The notes: generated by a model from the letters alone, not told the origin. A stretch of DNA of 64,000 bases from Shuttleworthella satelles DSM 14600 (GCF_000160115.1 NZ_GG665867.1:610053-674052), one strand, 5' to 3'; counted from the first letter of the stretch, positions 8,233 to 19,732 are shown. Translations and numbers: made by a program.

Positions 8233-8262
8233 TTGACAGGCCTTGATAAGCCGTAGTAGTAT
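8233..8262 (+). promoter_or_regulatory. candidate promoter for rpoBC
   Basis: TTGACA (8233-8238), an 18-bp spacer and TAGTAT (8257-8262). It would give a leader of about 130 nt containing the hairpin at 8280-8301. Confidence 0.5.
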
Positions 8263-8279
8263 GTAGGTTGCACTATTGT

Positions 8280-8306
8280 GGCGCAATAGGCATATTGCGC
8301 CCTTTT
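8280..8306 (+). terminator. terminator-like attenuator hairpin upstream of rpoB
   Basis: A perfect 9-bp stem GGCGCAATA/TATTGCGCC (8280-8288 and 8293-8301) with loop GGCA, followed by CTTTTA. It lies between the putative rpoB promoter and the rpoB start, so it would either end readthrough from rplJL or attenuate rpoBC. Confidence 0.6.
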
Positions 8307-8398
8307 ACAGGAACCTATCACAGCAGCTTTCTGCAGCTTTTTGCGGCCTTCTGTGGCCTTCTGCGGGATGCGAAGATTGAACGAGAGGTGAAACGTCA

Positions 8399-11300
8399 AT
8401 GGAGAAGAACAGAGTACATCTGGTGAAATCCGGCAAGGGAGTCCGCATGAGCTATAAGCGCTCCAAGGAAGTTCTTGAGATGCCAAATTTCATTGCAGTT
8501 CAGAGAGACTCCTACAAGTGGTTTCTCGATGAGGGCATGAAGGAGGCGTTCGATGATATCTCCCCCATCTCGGATTTCAGCGGCCATTTGAGCTTGGAGT
8601 TCGTGGGTTTCCGCCTGTGTACCGATGAGATCAAATACACCATTCCGGAATGCAAGGCCAGGGACACCACATACTCTGCTCCTCTTAAGGTAAAGGTTCG
8701 CCTCTATAATAAGGAGACCGACGAGATCAACGAACATGAGATCTTCATGGGGGACCTTCCTCTGATGACGGAGACGGGTACATTTGTCATCAACGGCGCG
8801 GAGCGCGTCATTGTATCTCAGCTGGTCCGCTCGCCCGGTATCTACTACGGAATTGACCATGACAAAATCGGCAAGGAGCTCTTTACCGCGACTGTCATTC
8901 CCAATCGCGGAGCCTGGCTGGAGTATGAGACGGATTCCAACGACGTCTTCTATGTTCGCGTTGACCGCACCCGCAAGGTTCCGATCACGGTTCTGATTCG
9001 AGCTCTGGGACTGGGCAGCAACCAGGAGATTATCGAGATGTTCGGTGAGGAGCCTAAGATTCTGGCCTCCTTTGAGAAAGACACTTCCATTACGGAACAG
9101 GCGCCCCAGGGCTCTTACGAGGGCGGCCTTCTGGAGCTCTACAAGAAAATCCGCCCCGGTGAGCCTCTGACGGTCGAGTCTGCGGAGAGTCTGATCAGCG
9201 GGATGTTCTTTGATCCTAGACGCTATGATCTGGCCAAGGTTGGCCGCTACAAGTTTAATAAGAAGCTGGCCCTGCGCAAGCGGATCAATAAGCAGGTTCT
9301 GGCGGAAGATGTGGTGGATCAGTCGACTGGTGAGATCCTGGCTTCGGCGGGCAGCAGGGTTGACCAGGAGCTGGCGGATCGAATCCAGAATGCCGGTGTT
9401 CCCTTCGTTTGGATTCAGACAGAGACCCGCAATGTGAAGGTCCTGTCCAACCTCATGGTCGATATCAGGGCGCATGTGGATATCGACGACCCCAGGGCCT
9501 ATGGAATCAATGAGAAGGTCTACTATCCTGTCCTGGAGCAGCTGATGCGGGAAAATCCCAACAGGGAGGATCTGCTGGAGGCGATCCGGCGCGATGCGCA
9601 TGACCTGATTCCGAGACATATTACAAGAGACGATATCTTTGCCTCGATCAACTACAACATGCATCTGGAGTATGGACTCGGCAATGACGACGACATCGAT
9701 CATCTGGGCAATCGCCGTATCCGCGCGGTCGGAGAGCTCCTCCAGAACCAGTATCGGATCGGCCTGTCACGCATGGAGCGCGTGGTCCGTGAGCGCATGT
9801 CAACCCAGGATGTCGAGACGATCAGCCCGCAGAGCCTGATCAACATTAAGCCCGTGACGGCAGCGGTCAAGGAGTTCTTCGGCTCCTCACAGCTGTCACA
9901 GTTCATGGATCAGAACAATCCTCTGGGCGAGCTGACCCATAAGAGGCGCCTCTCTGCCCTTGGCCCCGGCGGACTCTCAAGAGACCGCGCCGGATTCGAG
10001 GTTCGAGACGTACACTATACCCACTATGGCCGTATGTGCCCGGTCGAGACTCCTGAGGGACCCAATATCGGTCTGATCAATTCGCTGGCTTCCTATGCCC
10101 GCATCAATGAGTACGGATTTATCGAGGCGCCTTACCGTGTGATCGACAAATCCGACGCGGACAATCCGCGTGTCACCGAAGAGGTTGTCTACATGGCGGC
10201 CGATGAGGAGGATAATTACCACGTGGCTCAGGCGAATGAGCCCCTGGACGCGGACGGACATTTTGTCCACAAGCAGGTATCCGGCCGTTTCCGCGATGAG
10301 ACCCAGACTTATGACCGGGGAGCCTTTGACTATATGGACGTTTCTCCCCGTATGGTATTCTCTGTTGCGACGGCTCTGATCCCCTTCCTTCAGAACGACG
10401 ACGCGAACCGCGCCCTCATGGGATCCAACATGCAGCGGCAGGCAGTGCCTCTTCTGACGACAGAGGCTCCGGTTGTCGGCACCGGTATGGAGCCAAAGAC
10501 GGCAGTCGATTCCGGGGTCTGTGTTTTGGCCCGAGCGGCGGGAACCGTTGAGGCGGCCGAGTCCAATCGCATTATTATCAAGACGGATGACGGTGGAAGA
10601 GATGAGTATCTCCTGACCAAGTTTGAGCGGTCGAACCAGTCCAACTGCTATAATCAGCGACCCATCGTCTTCAAGGGCGACCGCGTCGAGGCCGGCGAGG
10701 TAATCGCTGACGGACCCTCCACATCGCGGGGAGAGCTGGCTCTCGGCAAGAACCCCCTGATCGGTTTCATGACCTGGGAGGGGTATAACTACGAGGACGC
10801 GGTTCTTCTGTCAGAGAACCTGGTCGAGAACGATGTCTACACATCCATCCATATCGAGGAATATGAGACGGAGTCCCGTGACACGAAGCTGGGACCGGAA
10901 GAGATTACAAGAGATGTTCCCGGCGTCGGAGATGAGGCCCTCAAGGATCTGGATGAGAACGGTATCATTCGCATCGGCGCGGAAGTTCGCTCCGGTGATA
11001 TTCTGGTGGGAAAGGTTACTCCCAAGGGAGAGACAGAGCTGACGGCGGAAGAGAAGCTGCTTCGCGCTATTTTCGGAGAGAAGGCAAGAGAGGTGAGAGA
11101 TACCTCTCTGAAGGTTCCGCACGGTGAGTATGGGATTGTTGTAGACGCCAAGATCTTTACAAGGGAGAATGGCGACGAGCTGAATCCCGGCGTCAACAAG
11201 GCGGTCCGCATTTACATCGCGCAGAAACGCAAGATCGGCCCCGGCGATAAGATGGCCGGACGACATGGAAATAAGGGTGTCGTATCCCGCGTTCTCCCTG

Positions 11301-12379
11301 TCGAGGATATGCCCTTCCTTCCCAACGGCCGTCCCCTGGACATCGTCTTGAATCCCCTGGGCGTGCCCTCGCGTATGAATATCGGACAGGTCCTGGAGAT
11401 CCATCTGAGCCTGGCCGCCAAGGCCCTCGGCCTCAATATTGAGACGCCTGTCTTCGACGGCGCGAGCGAGCGCGAGATCGGAGATACGCTGGAAATGGCC
11501 AACGACTATGTCAATGAGCCCTGGGAGGACTTCAAGAACAAGTACCAGGAGATCCTGGATCAGAAGACCATGGATTATCTCTCTGAGAACCGCGGCCACA
11601 GAGCCCTGTGGAAGGGAGTTCCCATCTCCAGGGACGGCAAGGTTCAGCTGCGCGACGGCCGTACCGGTCAGCCCTTTGACGGGCCCACGACCATCGGACA
11701 CATGCACTATCTGAAGTTGCATCACCTGGTCGACGACAAGATTCACGCGCGTTCTACCGGTCCCTACTCCCTGGTAACCCAGCAGCCTCTGGGCGGCAAG
11801 GCTCAGTTCGGCGGTCAGAGATTCGGAGAGATGGAGGTCTGGGCCCTGGAGGCCTATGGAGCGGCCCATACGCTGCAGGAGATTCTGACCGTCAAGTCGG
11901 ATGATGTTGTCGGCCGCGTTAAGACCTACGAGGCCATCATCAAGGGAGAGAACATTCCCGATCCGGGAACGCCGGAGTCCTTCAAGGTTATGCTCAAGGA
12001 ACTGCAGGCTCTGGCGCTCGACGTCAATGTCCTTGATGACAGCGGCAGAGAAGTGAAGCTGATGGAGTCGACGGAGTACGGCAATACCAATATCAATGCT
12101 CTTATCTCCCGGGAGGAGCGCAATGCCAAAAACAGGGAGAAGGCAGAGGCTTTGGGATCTGCGGAGAATGCCGACGCGAACAGCGACGAGATCAGGGCCT
12201 TAATTGACGGCTCTGATGACACGCGCTACGCAGCCTTCGAGAATGTTGAGAACTTCGGTCGGCACGGCTTCACCAAGCAGGAGTTTGACGCGGAGAGCGA
12301 GGAATTGGTAGATTCCGAGGATCAGGATACGGACGGAGACATCCAGGATGCCGAGGAGGACTTCGGCGACGAAGATTGA
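8399..12379 (+). CDS. rpoB: DNA-directed RNA polymerase subunit beta
   Basis: A 1326-residue beta subunit, forming with beta-prime the catalytic core of transcription. The rifampicin-binding cluster is wild-type in its key residues: [20 protein letters not shown] followed by [10 protein letters not shown] (about residues 497-527), retaining the Asp, His and Ser positions whose change gives resistance. Other landmarks are the [12 protein letters not shown] motif (near 949) and the C-terminal [20 protein letters not shown] (near 1117-1136). The C-terminal tail from about residue 1270 is strongly acidic. The ATG follows AGAGGTGA. rpoC begins 19 nt after its stop. Confidence 0.98.
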   Translation: MEKNRVHLVKSGKGVRMSYKRSKEVLEMPNFIAVQRDSYKWFLDEGMKEAFDDISPISDFSGHLSLEFVGFRLCTDEIKYTIPECKARDTTYSAPLKVKVRLYNKETDEINEHEIFMGDLPLMTETGTFVINGAERVIVSQLVRSPGIYYGIDHDKIGKELFTATVIPNRGAWLEYETDSNDVFYVRVDRTRKVPITVLIRALGLGSNQEIIEMFGEEPKILASFEKDTSITEQAPQGSYEGGLLELYKKIRPGEPLTVESAESLISGMFFDPRRYDLAKVGRYKFNKKLALRKRINKQVLAEDVVDQSTGEILASAGSRVDQELADRIQNAGVPFVWIQTETRNVKVLSNLMVDIRAHVDIDDPRAYGINEKVYYPVLEQLMRENPNREDLLEAIRRDAHDLIPRHITRDDIFASINYNMHLEYGLGNDDDIDHLGNRRIRAVGELLQNQYRIGLSRMERVVRERMSTQDVETISPQSLINIKPVTAAVKEFFGSSQLSQFMDQNNPLGELTHKRRLSALGPGGLSRDRAGFEVRDVHYTHYGRMCPVETPEGPNIGLINSLASYARINEYGFIEAPYRVIDKSDADNPRVTEEVVYMAADEEDNYHVAQANEPLDADGHFVHKQVSGRFRDETQTYDRGAFDYMDVSPRMVFSVATALIPFLQNDDANRALMGSNMQRQAVPLLTTEAPVVGTGMEPKTAVDSGVCVLARAAGTVEAAESNRIIIKTDDGGRDEYLLTKFERSNQSNCYNQRPIVFKGDRVEAGEVIADGPSTSRGELALGKNPLIGFMTWEGYNYEDAVLLSENLVENDVYTSIHIEEYETESRDTKLGPEEITRDVPGVGDEALKDLDENGIIRIGAEVRSGDILVGKVTPKGETELTAEEKLLRAIFGEKAREVRDTSLKVPHGEYGIVVDAKIFTRENGDELNPGVNKAVRIYIAQKRKIGPGDKMAGRHGNKGVVSRVLPVEDMPFLPNGRPLDIVLNPLGVPSRMNIGQVLEIHLSLAAKALGLNIETPVFDGASEREIGDTLEMANDYVNEPWEDFKNKYQEILDQKTMDYLSENRGHRALWKGVPISRDGKVQLRDGRTGQPFDGPTTIGHMHYLKLHHLVDDKIHARSTGPYSLVTQQPLGGKAQFGGQRFGEMEVWALEAYGAAHTLQEILTVKSDDVVGRVKTYEAIIKGENIPDPGTPESFKVMLKELQALALDVNVLDDSGREVKLMESTEYGNTNINALISREERNAKNREKAEALGSAENADANSDEIRALIDGSDDTRYAAFENVENFGRHGFTKQEFDAESEELVDSEDQDTDGDIQDAEEDFGDED

Positions 12380-12398
12380 TCAGAAGGGAGATCCATAA

Positions 12399-15300
12399 AT
12401 GCCTGAAGATATGAAGAAATCCACGAACAAAGCGGCGGAATTCAGTGCGATTAAGATTGGACTGGCTTCTCCCGAGAAGATTCGTCAGTGGTCCCGCGGC
12501 GAGGTGAAGAAGCCGGAGACCATCAACTACAGAACGCTCAAGCCGGAGAAGGACGGACTCTTCTGCGAGAAGATCTTCGGACCGACCAAGGACTGGGAGT
12601 GTCACTGCGGCAAATACAAGAAGATCCGCTATAAGGGAGTGATCTGCGACCGCTGTGGCGTTGAGGTCACCAAGGCCTCTGTCCGCCGTGAGCGCATGGG
12701 ACATATTGAGCTGGCCGCCCCGGTATCGCATATCTGGTACTTTAAGGGGATTCCCTCACGCATGGGGCTGATGCTGGATCTGTCGCCCAGAACCCTGGAG
12801 CGCGTCCTCTATTTCGCGAATTACATCGTGCTGGATCCCGCTGATTCCAACCTCTCCTATAAGCAGGTTCTGACTGAGAATGAGTATGCTGAGGCGCGGG
12901 AGAAGTATGGCGAGGGATTCAAGGTCGGCATGGGAGCAGAGGCGATTCAGGAGCTTCTGTCTGAGGTCGATCTGGCCAAGGAATCTGAGAGCCTGTCTGC
13001 GGAGCTGGAGAATGCCTCCGGCCAGAAGAGAGCGCACACTTTAAAGAGACTTGAGTGCGTGAATGCTTTCTTAGAGTCCGGCAATGATCCCACCTGGATG
13101 ATTCTGAACGTCGTTCCCGTGATCCCACCGGATCTGCGCCCTATGGTTCAACTGGACGGCGGTCGTTTCGCAACCTCTGATCTGAATGATCTCTACCGGA
13201 GAATTATCAACCGCAATAATCGCCTGCGTCGTCTGCTTGAGCTGGGAGCTCCGGATATTATCGTCCGCAATGAGAAGCGGATGCTGCAGGAAGCGGTAGA
13301 CGCTCTGATCGATAATGGCAGAAGGGGAAGACCTGTGACAGGACCCGGAAACAGGGCTCTGAAGTCTCTGTCTGACATGCTCAAGGGCAAGTCCGGCCGC
13401 TTCCGCCAGAACCTCTTGGGCAAGCGTGTGGACTACTCCGGCCGTTCCGTTATTGTGGTCGGACCCGAATTAAAGATCTACCAGTGCGGCGTTCCCAAGG
13501 AGATGGCGCTGGAGCTCTTCAAGCCCTTTGTCATGAAGGTTCTGGTTCAGAGAGGCTCCGCGAGCAATATCAAGGCGGCCAAGAAGATGGTCGAGCAGCA
13601 GCAGGATGAGGTTTGGGATGTTCTGGAGGATGTCATCCGCAATCATCCCGTGATGCTGAACCGCGCGCCTACCCTCCATCGTCTCGGAATCCAGGCCTTT
13701 GAGCCCATTCTGGTTGAGGGCAAGGCGATCAAGCTGCATCCTCTGGTATGTACTGCCTTCAATGCCGACTTCGATGGAGACCAGATGGCGATTCATCTGC
13801 CTCTGACGGAGGAAGCGCAGGCGGAGTGCCGTTTCATGCTGCTCTCTCCCAATAACCTTCTGAAGCCGTCAGATGGCGGACCCGTGGCCGTTCCCTCACA
13901 GGATATGGTTCTGGGTATTTACTATCTGACCCAGGAGCGCGAGGGAGAGCCCGGCCAGGGCAAGCATTTCGCGAGCGTCAACGAGGCGCTTTTGGCCTTC
14001 GAGAACAAGGTTATCAACTACCATTCCAGAATCTGGGTTCGCCGCACGGTTGACCTGCCCGATGGGAGAAAGCACACCGGCGAGATCGAGACCACGCTGG
14101 GGCGCTTGGTCTTCAACGAGATTCTTCCGCAGGATCTGGGATTCGTCGATCGAAAGAGCGACGACGACTACCTGCAGCTGGAAGTTGATTTCATGGTCGG
14201 CAAGAAACAGCTGAAGAAAATCCTGGAGAAGGTCATCAATACCCATGGGGCGACAAGGACGGCTGAAGTTCTTGACTCCATCAAGGCGATGGGCTACAGG
14301 TACTCCACACTGGCAGGAATGACAGTATCCGTCTCCGATATGACCATCCCGGACGAGAAGCCCGCCATGATCGAGGAGGCAGAGGAGACGGTCGCGAAGA
14401 TCACCCGCAACTACAAGCGCGGTCTGATCACAGATGAAGAGCGCTATAAGGAAGTGATCCAGACCTGGACGCAGACGGATAAACAGCTGACAGACGCCCT
14501 GCTGGACGATCTGGATCAGTACAATAATATCTTTATGATGGCTGATTCCGGAGCCCGTGGCTCAAACCAGCAGATCAAGCAGCTGGCCGGCATGCGCGGT
14601 CTGATGGCCGATACGTCAGGACGGGCCATTGAGCTACCCATCAAGTCCAACTTCCGTGAGGGCCTTGATGTCCTAGAGTACTTCATCTCAGCCCACGGCG
14701 CCCGCAAGGGTCTGTCGGATACCGCTCTGCGTACCGCGGATTCAGGATATCTGACCAGACGTCTGGTGGATGTATCTCAGGAGATGATTGTCCGTGAGGC
14801 CGACTGCAACGCAGGCCATGATCGCGAGATCCCCGGCATGTACGTGTCCGCCTTCATGGACGGCAAAGAGGAGATTGAGAGCCTCGAAGACCGTATTACC
14901 GGCCGCTTCTCCGTCAATGAGATCCGCGACCTTGACGGCAATATCATCGTCAAGGCCAACCACATGATCACGCCGCGCCGCGCTCACGCAATCTGCGAGA
15001 ACGGTGTCGACGAGGATGGCAAGCCGATTGCCGGCAATGTCAAGGCCAGAATCAAGATCCGTACCATTCTGTCCTGCCGCACGCATCACGGAGTCTGCGC
15101 GAAGTGCTACGGAGCCAATATGGCGACCGGGCAGGCTGTTCAGGTCGGAGAGGCCATCGGGATCATCGCGGCTCAGTCCATCGGGGAGCCCGGTACGCAG
15201 CTGACGATGAGAACCTTCCATACCGGCGGTGTGGCCGGCGGTGATATCACCCAGGGTCTTCCCCGTGTCGAGGAGATCTTTGAGGCCCGTAAGCCCAAGG

Positions 15301-16031
15301 GTGTCGCCATTGTCACGGAGATCGCAGGTACCGCGACCATGCGGGAGGATAAGAAGAAGCGCGAGATCATCATCTCCAATCGCAAGACAGGAGAGGAGAA
15401 GGCCTATCTGATCCCCTATGGCTCCCGTATCAAAGTCCTGGACGGCGATGAAGTGGAGGCCGGCGATCCTCTGACCGAGGGCTCTGTCAACCCCCACGAC
15501 ATTATTAAGATCAAGGGCGTAAAGTCACTGCAGGAATACATGCTCCAGGAAGTGCAGCGAGTATACCGTCTGCAGGGCGTAGACATCAATGACAAGCACA
15601 TCGAGGTGATCGTCCGCCAGATGCTCAAGAAGATCACGGTTGAGGATCCCGGTCAGTCTGATTTCCTGCCCGGCGAGCGTGTTGACCGCCTGGATTTTGT
15701 CGACACCAATGAAGAACTTGAGAATGAGGGCAAGGAGCTTGCCGTCGGTGAGCAGGAGCTCCTCGGTATCACCAAGGCCGCTCTGGCAACGGATTCCTGG
15801 CTGTCCGCGGCTTCCTTCCAGGAGACGACCAGGGTTCTTACAGACGCGGCGACCAAGGGCAAGGTTGACAGCCTGCGCGGACTCAAGGAGAACGTTATCA
15901 TCGGCAAGCTGATTCCTGCCGGAACCGGCATGAAGATCTACTCGGATGTTCCCATGAACAGCGACTATATGGCTGAGGAGGAGATCCCGGACGAGAGCAA
16001 GAGTGAGCTGCTTGGCGCTGACGCCGAGTGA
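12399..16031 (+). CDS. rpoC: DNA-directed RNA polymerase subunit beta-prime
   Basis: A 1210-residue beta-prime subunit. The N-terminal zinc ribbon is present ([20 protein letters not shown], residues 68-87), as are the Mg-binding catalytic motif [10 protein letters not shown] (near residue 454), the bridge-helix/trigger-loop region ([16 protein letters not shown]-like, near 765), and the second zinc site [13 protein letters not shown] (near 890). It lacks large lineage insertions, as is normal in Bacillota. RBS AAGGGAG (12384-12390). A strong terminator follows at 16084, ending the rpoBC transcript. Confidence 0.98.
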   Translation: MPEDMKKSTNKAAEFSAIKIGLASPEKIRQWSRGEVKKPETINYRTLKPEKDGLFCEKIFGPTKDWECHCGKYKKIRYKGVICDRCGVEVTKASVRRERMGHIELAAPVSHIWYFKGIPSRMGLMLDLSPRTLERVLYFANYIVLDPADSNLSYKQVLTENEYAEAREKYGEGFKVGMGAEAIQELLSEVDLAKESESLSAELENASGQKRAHTLKRLECVNAFLESGNDPTWMILNVVPVIPPDLRPMVQLDGGRFATSDLNDLYRRIINRNNRLRRLLELGAPDIIVRNEKRMLQEAVDALIDNGRRGRPVTGPGNRALKSLSDMLKGKSGRFRQNLLGKRVDYSGRSVIVVGPELKIYQCGVPKEMALELFKPFVMKVLVQRGSASNIKAAKKMVEQQQDEVWDVLEDVIRNHPVMLNRAPTLHRLGIQAFEPILVEGKAIKLHPLVCTAFNADFDGDQMAIHLPLTEEAQAECRFMLLSPNNLLKPSDGGPVAVPSQDMVLGIYYLTQEREGEPGQGKHFASVNEALLAFENKVINYHSRIWVRRTVDLPDGRKHTGEIETTLGRLVFNEILPQDLGFVDRKSDDDYLQLEVDFMVGKKQLKKILEKVINTHGATRTAEVLDSIKAMGYRYSTLAGMTVSVSDMTIPDEKPAMIEEAEETVAKITRNYKRGLITDEERYKEVIQTWTQTDKQLTDALLDDLDQYNNIFMMADSGARGSNQQIKQLAGMRGLMADTSGRAIELPIKSNFREGLDVLEYFISAHGARKGLSDTALRTADSGYLTRRLVDVSQEMIVREADCNAGHDREIPGMYVSAFMDGKEEIESLEDRITGRFSVNEIRDLDGNIIVKANHMITPRRAHAICENGVDEDGKPIAGNVKARIKIRTILSCRTHHGVCAKCYGANMATGQAVQVGEAIGIIAAQSIGEPGTQLTMRTFHTGGVAGGDITQGLPRVEEIFEARKPKGVAIVTEIAGTATMREDKKKREIIISNRKTGEEKAYLIPYGSRIKVLDGDEVEAGDPLTEGSVNPHDIIKIKGVKSLQEYMLQEVQRVYRLQGVDINDKHIEVIVRQMLKKITVEDPGQSDFLPGERVDRLDFVDTNEELENEGKELAVGEQELLGITKAALATDSWLSAASFQETTRVLTDAATKGKVDSLRGLKENVIIGKLIPAGTGMKIYSDVPMNSDYMAEEEIPDESKSELLGADAE

Positions 16032-16083
16032 GCCATTGGCGCAGGTCAGTCATCTGACCTTATTTCATAAGAAGATATGAGCC

Positions 16084-16130
16084 GAGGGGCGGCCGGGAAA
16101 TGACTTTTATTTCCCGGCCGCCCCTCTTTT
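16084..16130 (+). terminator. rpoC terminator
   Basis: A perfect 18-bp stem (16084-16101 with 16109-16126; outermost GAGGGGCGG/CCGCCCCTC), loop GACTTTT, then TTTT. This is the strongest intrinsic terminator in the window. Confidence 0.93.
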
Positions 16131-16161
16131 GAATTATGAAAGACAAGAAGATGAAAGATTT

Positions 16162-16536
16162 TCAATACAGGATTTCCAAACGATATACCCGCAAGGGATA
16201 AGTACCCAGCGACGTATCAAAATAACCGAATTCGATATGCTTCCCAGGCTCTAACTGCTGGCGATTCAGTATCACCTCATTATATTGTAGGGTAAGTTCC
16301 GTTTGACCCTTGGGGAGGAGAGAACGACCTGTTGTATCAAGCGGGGAGACACGAAGCAATTTATTTTTTTTATCTACTGATAGGATAATTCCCTTGCTTC
16401 TTAGTAAGCATGTTCCAGACTGTAATTGGTCAGGCTCTGCCTTTGGTTTTCTCGGAATGGCTATGATGCAGATAAGGCAGATAAAAATAATACAGATAAA
16501 ACTGATACAAATTATCAAGAATTTTTTTTTATTCAT
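16162..16536 (-). CDS. small membrane-anchored protein of unknown function, overlapping the peptidase gene
   Basis: Not recognised as a named family. The ATG at 16534-16536 lies inside the end of the preceding peptidase gene, with an 8-nt overlap (ATGAATAA), implying translational coupling; longer in-frame starts would overlap further and lack an RBS. The 124-residue product has a basic start (MNKKK), one transmembrane segment (about residues 6-27) and an extracellular part with alternating beta-like stretches (GIILSVDKKNKLLRVSPLD, TELTLQYNEVILNRQ, LRVYRLEILY), compatible with a small beta-barrel. Codon use is AT-rich like the peptidase and unlike the flanking ribosomal genes. By analogy with cysteine-peptidase/inhibitor gene pairs it might restrain or anchor its partner (inference only). 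Confidence 0.7.
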   Translation of the reverse strand: MNKKKFLIICISFICIIFICLICIIAIPRKPKAEPDQLQSGTCLLRSKGIILSVDKKNKLLRVSPLDTTGRSLLPKGQTELTLQYNEVILNRQQLEPGKHIEFGYFDTSLGTYPLRVYRLEILY

Positions 16537-17668
16537 GGAAGAAGGTCCCCTGATAGTCAGTGAAATATGAATAATCAAGATTTATATATTTTACTTGTCC
16601 GTCCCATCCATCACATGCCATAAGAGTATGTAATTGACTATGGTCATATTTTTTTGCGATAGTGCAATAGCCTTCAACAGCCATAGAGTGCCCAGATCTT
16701 CCTTCGTCTGTATTAATTCCACAGTGTATCATGGCAATATTATGAGAATCGATTGTTTTCGTAAATTTACTGTATGAAGGGGATTCAACATAAGTACCTC
16801 TTGCGGATTTATTCTTTGACTTTAAGTAGGAGTTAATGCCGGGGGTAATATCGGTAATGGGCGTTGTCCCGTATGTGATTCCGCCTCTAATACTGCGTAC
16901 AGTAGTTTTTGTCCTTGCCCAAATATCCATGTATTCATCTTTTAGCGATTCATCAATGCAACCTAAGTTAGCCTCGTAATAGCTTCCACAAATGTAGGAG
17001 GCGGATACGGCGCAAGCGTAATGCTTGGTGGTCTCTTTGACAAGATCTTCAGGAAGTGTGTAAAAATCAGATATATGATTTGTACCCACCAGGTTGTAGT
17101 TTTCATATATTGTCTTTACAGGAACGAAAATGTCGTCCCACGTACTTGTGTGCTTTCCAAACGGAAACAAATAATTGGAGTTCGCGGACATACGTGGGGA
17201 TCTGGTTTCATAAGTGAAAGGTCCGACTTTGTAAGTTTTAGTCGTACCACAAGTGGAGCTCATTTTTTTATGAAAAGAGCTATCCAGCGGGGCGAAAGTA
17301 GCAGAGCCAGAAATGATATATGGGGAAGAAATATGATTTTTGCTACCAATAGATGGTTCATCAAAAGAAAACTCTGAAATCAAACTGTCCTTCGTATTAT
17401 CAAAAACGATATGTCCAGTGTGATTGTTATCATCTTGAAGGTTAACAATGTAGCCGATGGCTTGTTCATTTGCTGCGTAGATTTTTGTTGTAGAGATCGC
17501 ATGGTATTTTTTCCCTAGATTAGAAGAAAACTTTTCGGCCGTAGATTCTGCTAATTCAGGAGTAAATAGAATATTAGAGTCAGACTCTGGCGTGGCTGCA
17601 TGCGAAGGAAGTAAAAAGAGTAAAGTGATAGAAATCGATAGCAGAATTGATAAAAGACGTTTTTTCAT
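16529..17668 (-). CDS. secreted papain-like cysteine peptidase (C10/C39-like)
   Basis: A 379-residue protein with a Sec signal peptide (MKKRLLSILLSISITLLFLL, then PSHAA). A propeptide-like region follows (about 30-110, containing GYIVNLQDDNNHTGHIVFD, which resembles streptopain-type prosegments), then a papain-like domain. Probable catalytic residues are Cys219 (in YACAVSASYICG), His327 (in SGHSMAVEGY) and an Asp near 353-356 (ACDGWDG). The start is the ATG at 17666-17668 behind GAGGAGGGAAC; an upstream frame extension lacks an RBS and would mask the signal peptide. AT-rich composition and position between rpoC and rpsL suggest horizontal acquisition. Exact peptidase family is uncertain. Confidence 0.75.
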   Translation of the reverse strand: MKKRLLSILLSISITLLFLLPSHAATPESDSNILFTPELAESTAEKFSSNLGKKYHAISTTKIYAANEQAIGYIVNLQDDNNHTGHIVFDNTKDSLISEFSFDEPSIGSKNHISSPYIISGSATFAPLDSSFHKKMSSTCGTTKTYKVGPFTYETRSPRMSANSNYLFPFGKHTSTWDDIFVPVKTIYENYNLVGTNHISDFYTLPEDLVKETTKHYACAVSASYICGSYYEANLGCIDESLKDEYMDIWARTKTTVRSIRGGITYGTTPITDITPGINSYLKSKNKSARGTYVESPSYSKFTKTIDSHNIAMIHCGINTDEGRSGHSMAVEGYCTIAKKYDHSQLHTLMACDGWDGQVKYINLDYSYFTDYQGTFFHE

Positions 17669-17781
17669 AGTTCCCTCCTCTTGAATTGGTAAGAAAGTTT
17701 GAATAACACGAGGAAATAATTCTTTATATTGTATATTATACGAGCGATACGAGTGGTCAGGCAATAGAGAATATATATATA

Positions 17782-19197
17782 GGGGGTGCGGACAAAAACC
17801 TGGACACCATGATACCCTTGTGAGAACAGATGCGGTACACCAAGGAGCAGATTATCGTCGCACTGACATTATATAGCACAACGGGTTCGGCAAATACGGT
17901 CATACAAACCCTGGGATATCCTTCAAATCCAATGCTTTATCACTGGATTGAAAAGTATCCGGAGTATTTATCTAAGCCACATGTTCGACACTATAAGCAA
18001 GCAACAGTCGAATTGAAGGAGCAGGCAATTCCTCGTTGCCTGATTGATGGCGAGCCTGTAAGATCAATAGCAGAAGATATCGGATATACTGAGTCCATTG
18101 TATATCAATGGCTACGGTCTTACAGAGAAAAAGGAACCTGCTTCAACATGAAAAAAGCAAAGAAAACGATTTCCTCCGATCTTCAGGCGGCGGACAATAT
18201 CGAGGATCTGAAAGAAAAAATGCTTGATATGCAGATGGAGATTGATATCCTGAAGGAGACAATCAATGTCTTAAAAAAAGACCCCGGCGTCGATCAGACG
18301 ATTCTCAAGAACAGAGAGAAGGCAGTGATCATCGGCGCCTTGAAGAATAAATACTCACTGCCAAAACTCTGCTTTAAGTTGGAAATCCCCAGAAGCAGCT
18401 ATTATTATCAGAAGGCCGCATTACGGGCAGATGATAAATACCGCGAACTGCGGAGTCGAATCATCAAGGTTTTTCAGGACAACAGGTGTGTTTATGGATA
18501 CAGAAAAATCCATCAGCTTCTGAGGCGGAAGGGAACCATCGTTTCTGAAAAGATCGTTCGCAGAATCATGAAGGAGGAATCCCTTGTTGTCAAGATACGC
18601 AGGAGACGTAAATACAACTCTTATCAGGGTGAACTTAGCATAGCTCCGGAGAATCTCGTCAATCGTAATTTTCATGCGGATAAACCGAATGAAAAGTGGC
18701 TCACAGATATCACGGAGTTTTCCATTCCGTCCGGGAAGGTATATCTGTCCCCTGTCATTGACTGTTTTGATGGAATGCCTGTCAGTTGGAGGATGGGAGT
18801 CTCGCCTAATGCCAATCTGGTGAACGCAATGCTGAGAGATGCTATCAGTACACTGGATCCAGAAGAGAAACCCATGATTCATTCAGATCGCGGATGTCAT
18901 TACCGATGGCCGGAATGGATCAAAATAGTTAATGAAGCGGGACTTACAAGGTCTATGTCGAGAAAAGGCTGTTCACCAGACAACGCTGCCTGTGAAGGCT
19001 TCTTCGGACATCTAAAAAACGAGATGTTCTATAACCGCAGTTGGGAAGGCTGTTCGATTGCTGAGTTAAAATATGAGATCGACAGTTATATTCGCTGATA
19101 CTGCACAGATCGAATCAAATCAACACTCGGAGGGCTCAGTCCTCTTCAGTATAGAAAGGAGTTGGGTGTGGTTGTCTAAAAAAATGTCCGCACCCCC
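17782..19197 (+). mobile_element. IS3-family insertion sequence
   Basis: The element is bounded by 13-bp inverted repeats: GGGGGTGCGGACA (17782-17794) and TGTCCGCACCCCC (19185-19197). The flanks are ATA on both sides (17779-17781 and 19198-19200), a plausible 3-bp target duplication as expected for IS3-type elements, although the left flank is a long AT run so this could be coincidental. It carries one transposase gene of the fused OrfAB type. Length is about 1.4 kb. Confidence 0.85.
17830..19179 (+). pseudogene. IS3-family DDE transposase, interrupted by an in-frame TGA
   Basis: Encodes an N-terminal helix-turn-helix (about residues 35-125), a leucine-zipper-like coiled coil (about 140-175), an HTH_21-type linker and an rve integrase core with D293, D353 and E389 (spacing D-59-D-35-E, as in IS3). 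The frame stops at TGA (19096-19098) within YIR-stop-YCTDRIKSTLGGLSP. In relatives this is the YI(R/E)WYN...RIK motif, so TGA replaces an expected Trp codon, a single G-to-A change. The same frame then continues 26 codons to TAA at 19177-19179. The truncated 422-residue product keeps the catalytic triad but loses the conserved C-terminal motif. TGA is used as a true stop elsewhere in the window (for example rplA and rpoB), so recoding is unlikely. Confidence 0.85.
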
Positions 19198-19732
19198 ATA
19201 CTTGAAGTGGAAGTTAGTCCTACACTTTTTGTCAACGACTAAAGTCCGCTTGCTTGTCATGCTCTAAAAACACGGGACGCCCTGAACAGGAGCCTGTTAT
19301 TATGTATTAGTGTAACACTGAATTCCTCTTTTGCCTGGGGGGGGTCAGAGTGGGAATAAACTTTTCACTTCAGCCAGTTGACAACAGTTATATATACTAC
19401 AACAGTTAGCCGAATTACGACCGGGACTTTCTATGTTTGTCAATTTCCATGTTTTTATATATGTTATTGTGTAGCATAACAATATGTTGATGAATTTCTT
19501 TTTCGGGTATAAATCCCGGTGTGTTTCAATGGCATTCTTATTTAGATTGAATCGACCGAAGGGATATGGATATAGCGATCCAGAAGATGAACATCCTTCA
19601 AATGTGGCTATAGGGATTATTTTGCTCTTGATATATTTCGGGGGATTGATTGGATTAGATGTTTTTACAACAAGAAATTTGTGAAACATATTATTTCGCG
19701 GAAAGGTTTCATTGTGTTGCTTGTAATAGGTT
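19198..19732. other. AT-rich spacer downstream of the IS
   Basis: Between the IS right end and the DJ-1 remnant there is AT-rich sequence with a G8 run (19337-19345) and no recognisable gene apart from the weak small frame at 19484-19684. It is probably part of the acquired or decaying block. Confidence 0.45.
19484..19684 (+). CDS. hypothetical small membrane protein (doubtful)
   Basis: A 66-residue frame with a charged, Pro-containing N-terminal half (FRLNRPKGYGYSDPEDEHPS) and one clear transmembrane helix (about residues 42-58). No convincing RBS precedes either candidate ATG (19484 or 19529). The composition is AT-rich like the peptidase gene. The hydrophobic helix and internal consistency are suggestive, but this may be a fragment or non-coding. 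Confidence 0.3.
   Translation: MLMNFFFGYKSRCVSMAFLFRLNRPKGYGYSDPEDEHPSNVAIGIILLLIYFGGLIGLDVFTTRNL

Larger units (their letters stand above)
7985..8398 (+). other. rplL-rpoB intergenic region with repeated motifs
   Basis: A 414-nt spacer. Near 8075-8097 a GC-rich stretch (CCGC...GCGG) runs into CTTTTTTG, a possible weak terminator for rplL. Between 8167 and 8228 the 12-mer GGTCGAAAATTG occurs twice exactly 50 bp apart (8167-8178, 8217-8228) with a related CGAAAAATCGCCGG between them, directly upstream of the rpoB promoter candidate. No reading frame here has a convincing start. Confidence 0.5.

Noticed and set aside
8396-9703. Long antisense frames inside rpoB (also 10811-11869 on the minus strand)
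   Set aside because: Shadows of the strongly biased codon use of rpoB; no RBS or recognisable domain.
19096-19098. TGA as selenocysteine or reassigned tryptophan
   Set aside because: TGA ends several intact genes here (rplA, rpoB, rpoC), there is no selenocysteine insertion element visible, and the host gene is a mobile element where nonsense mutations are common.
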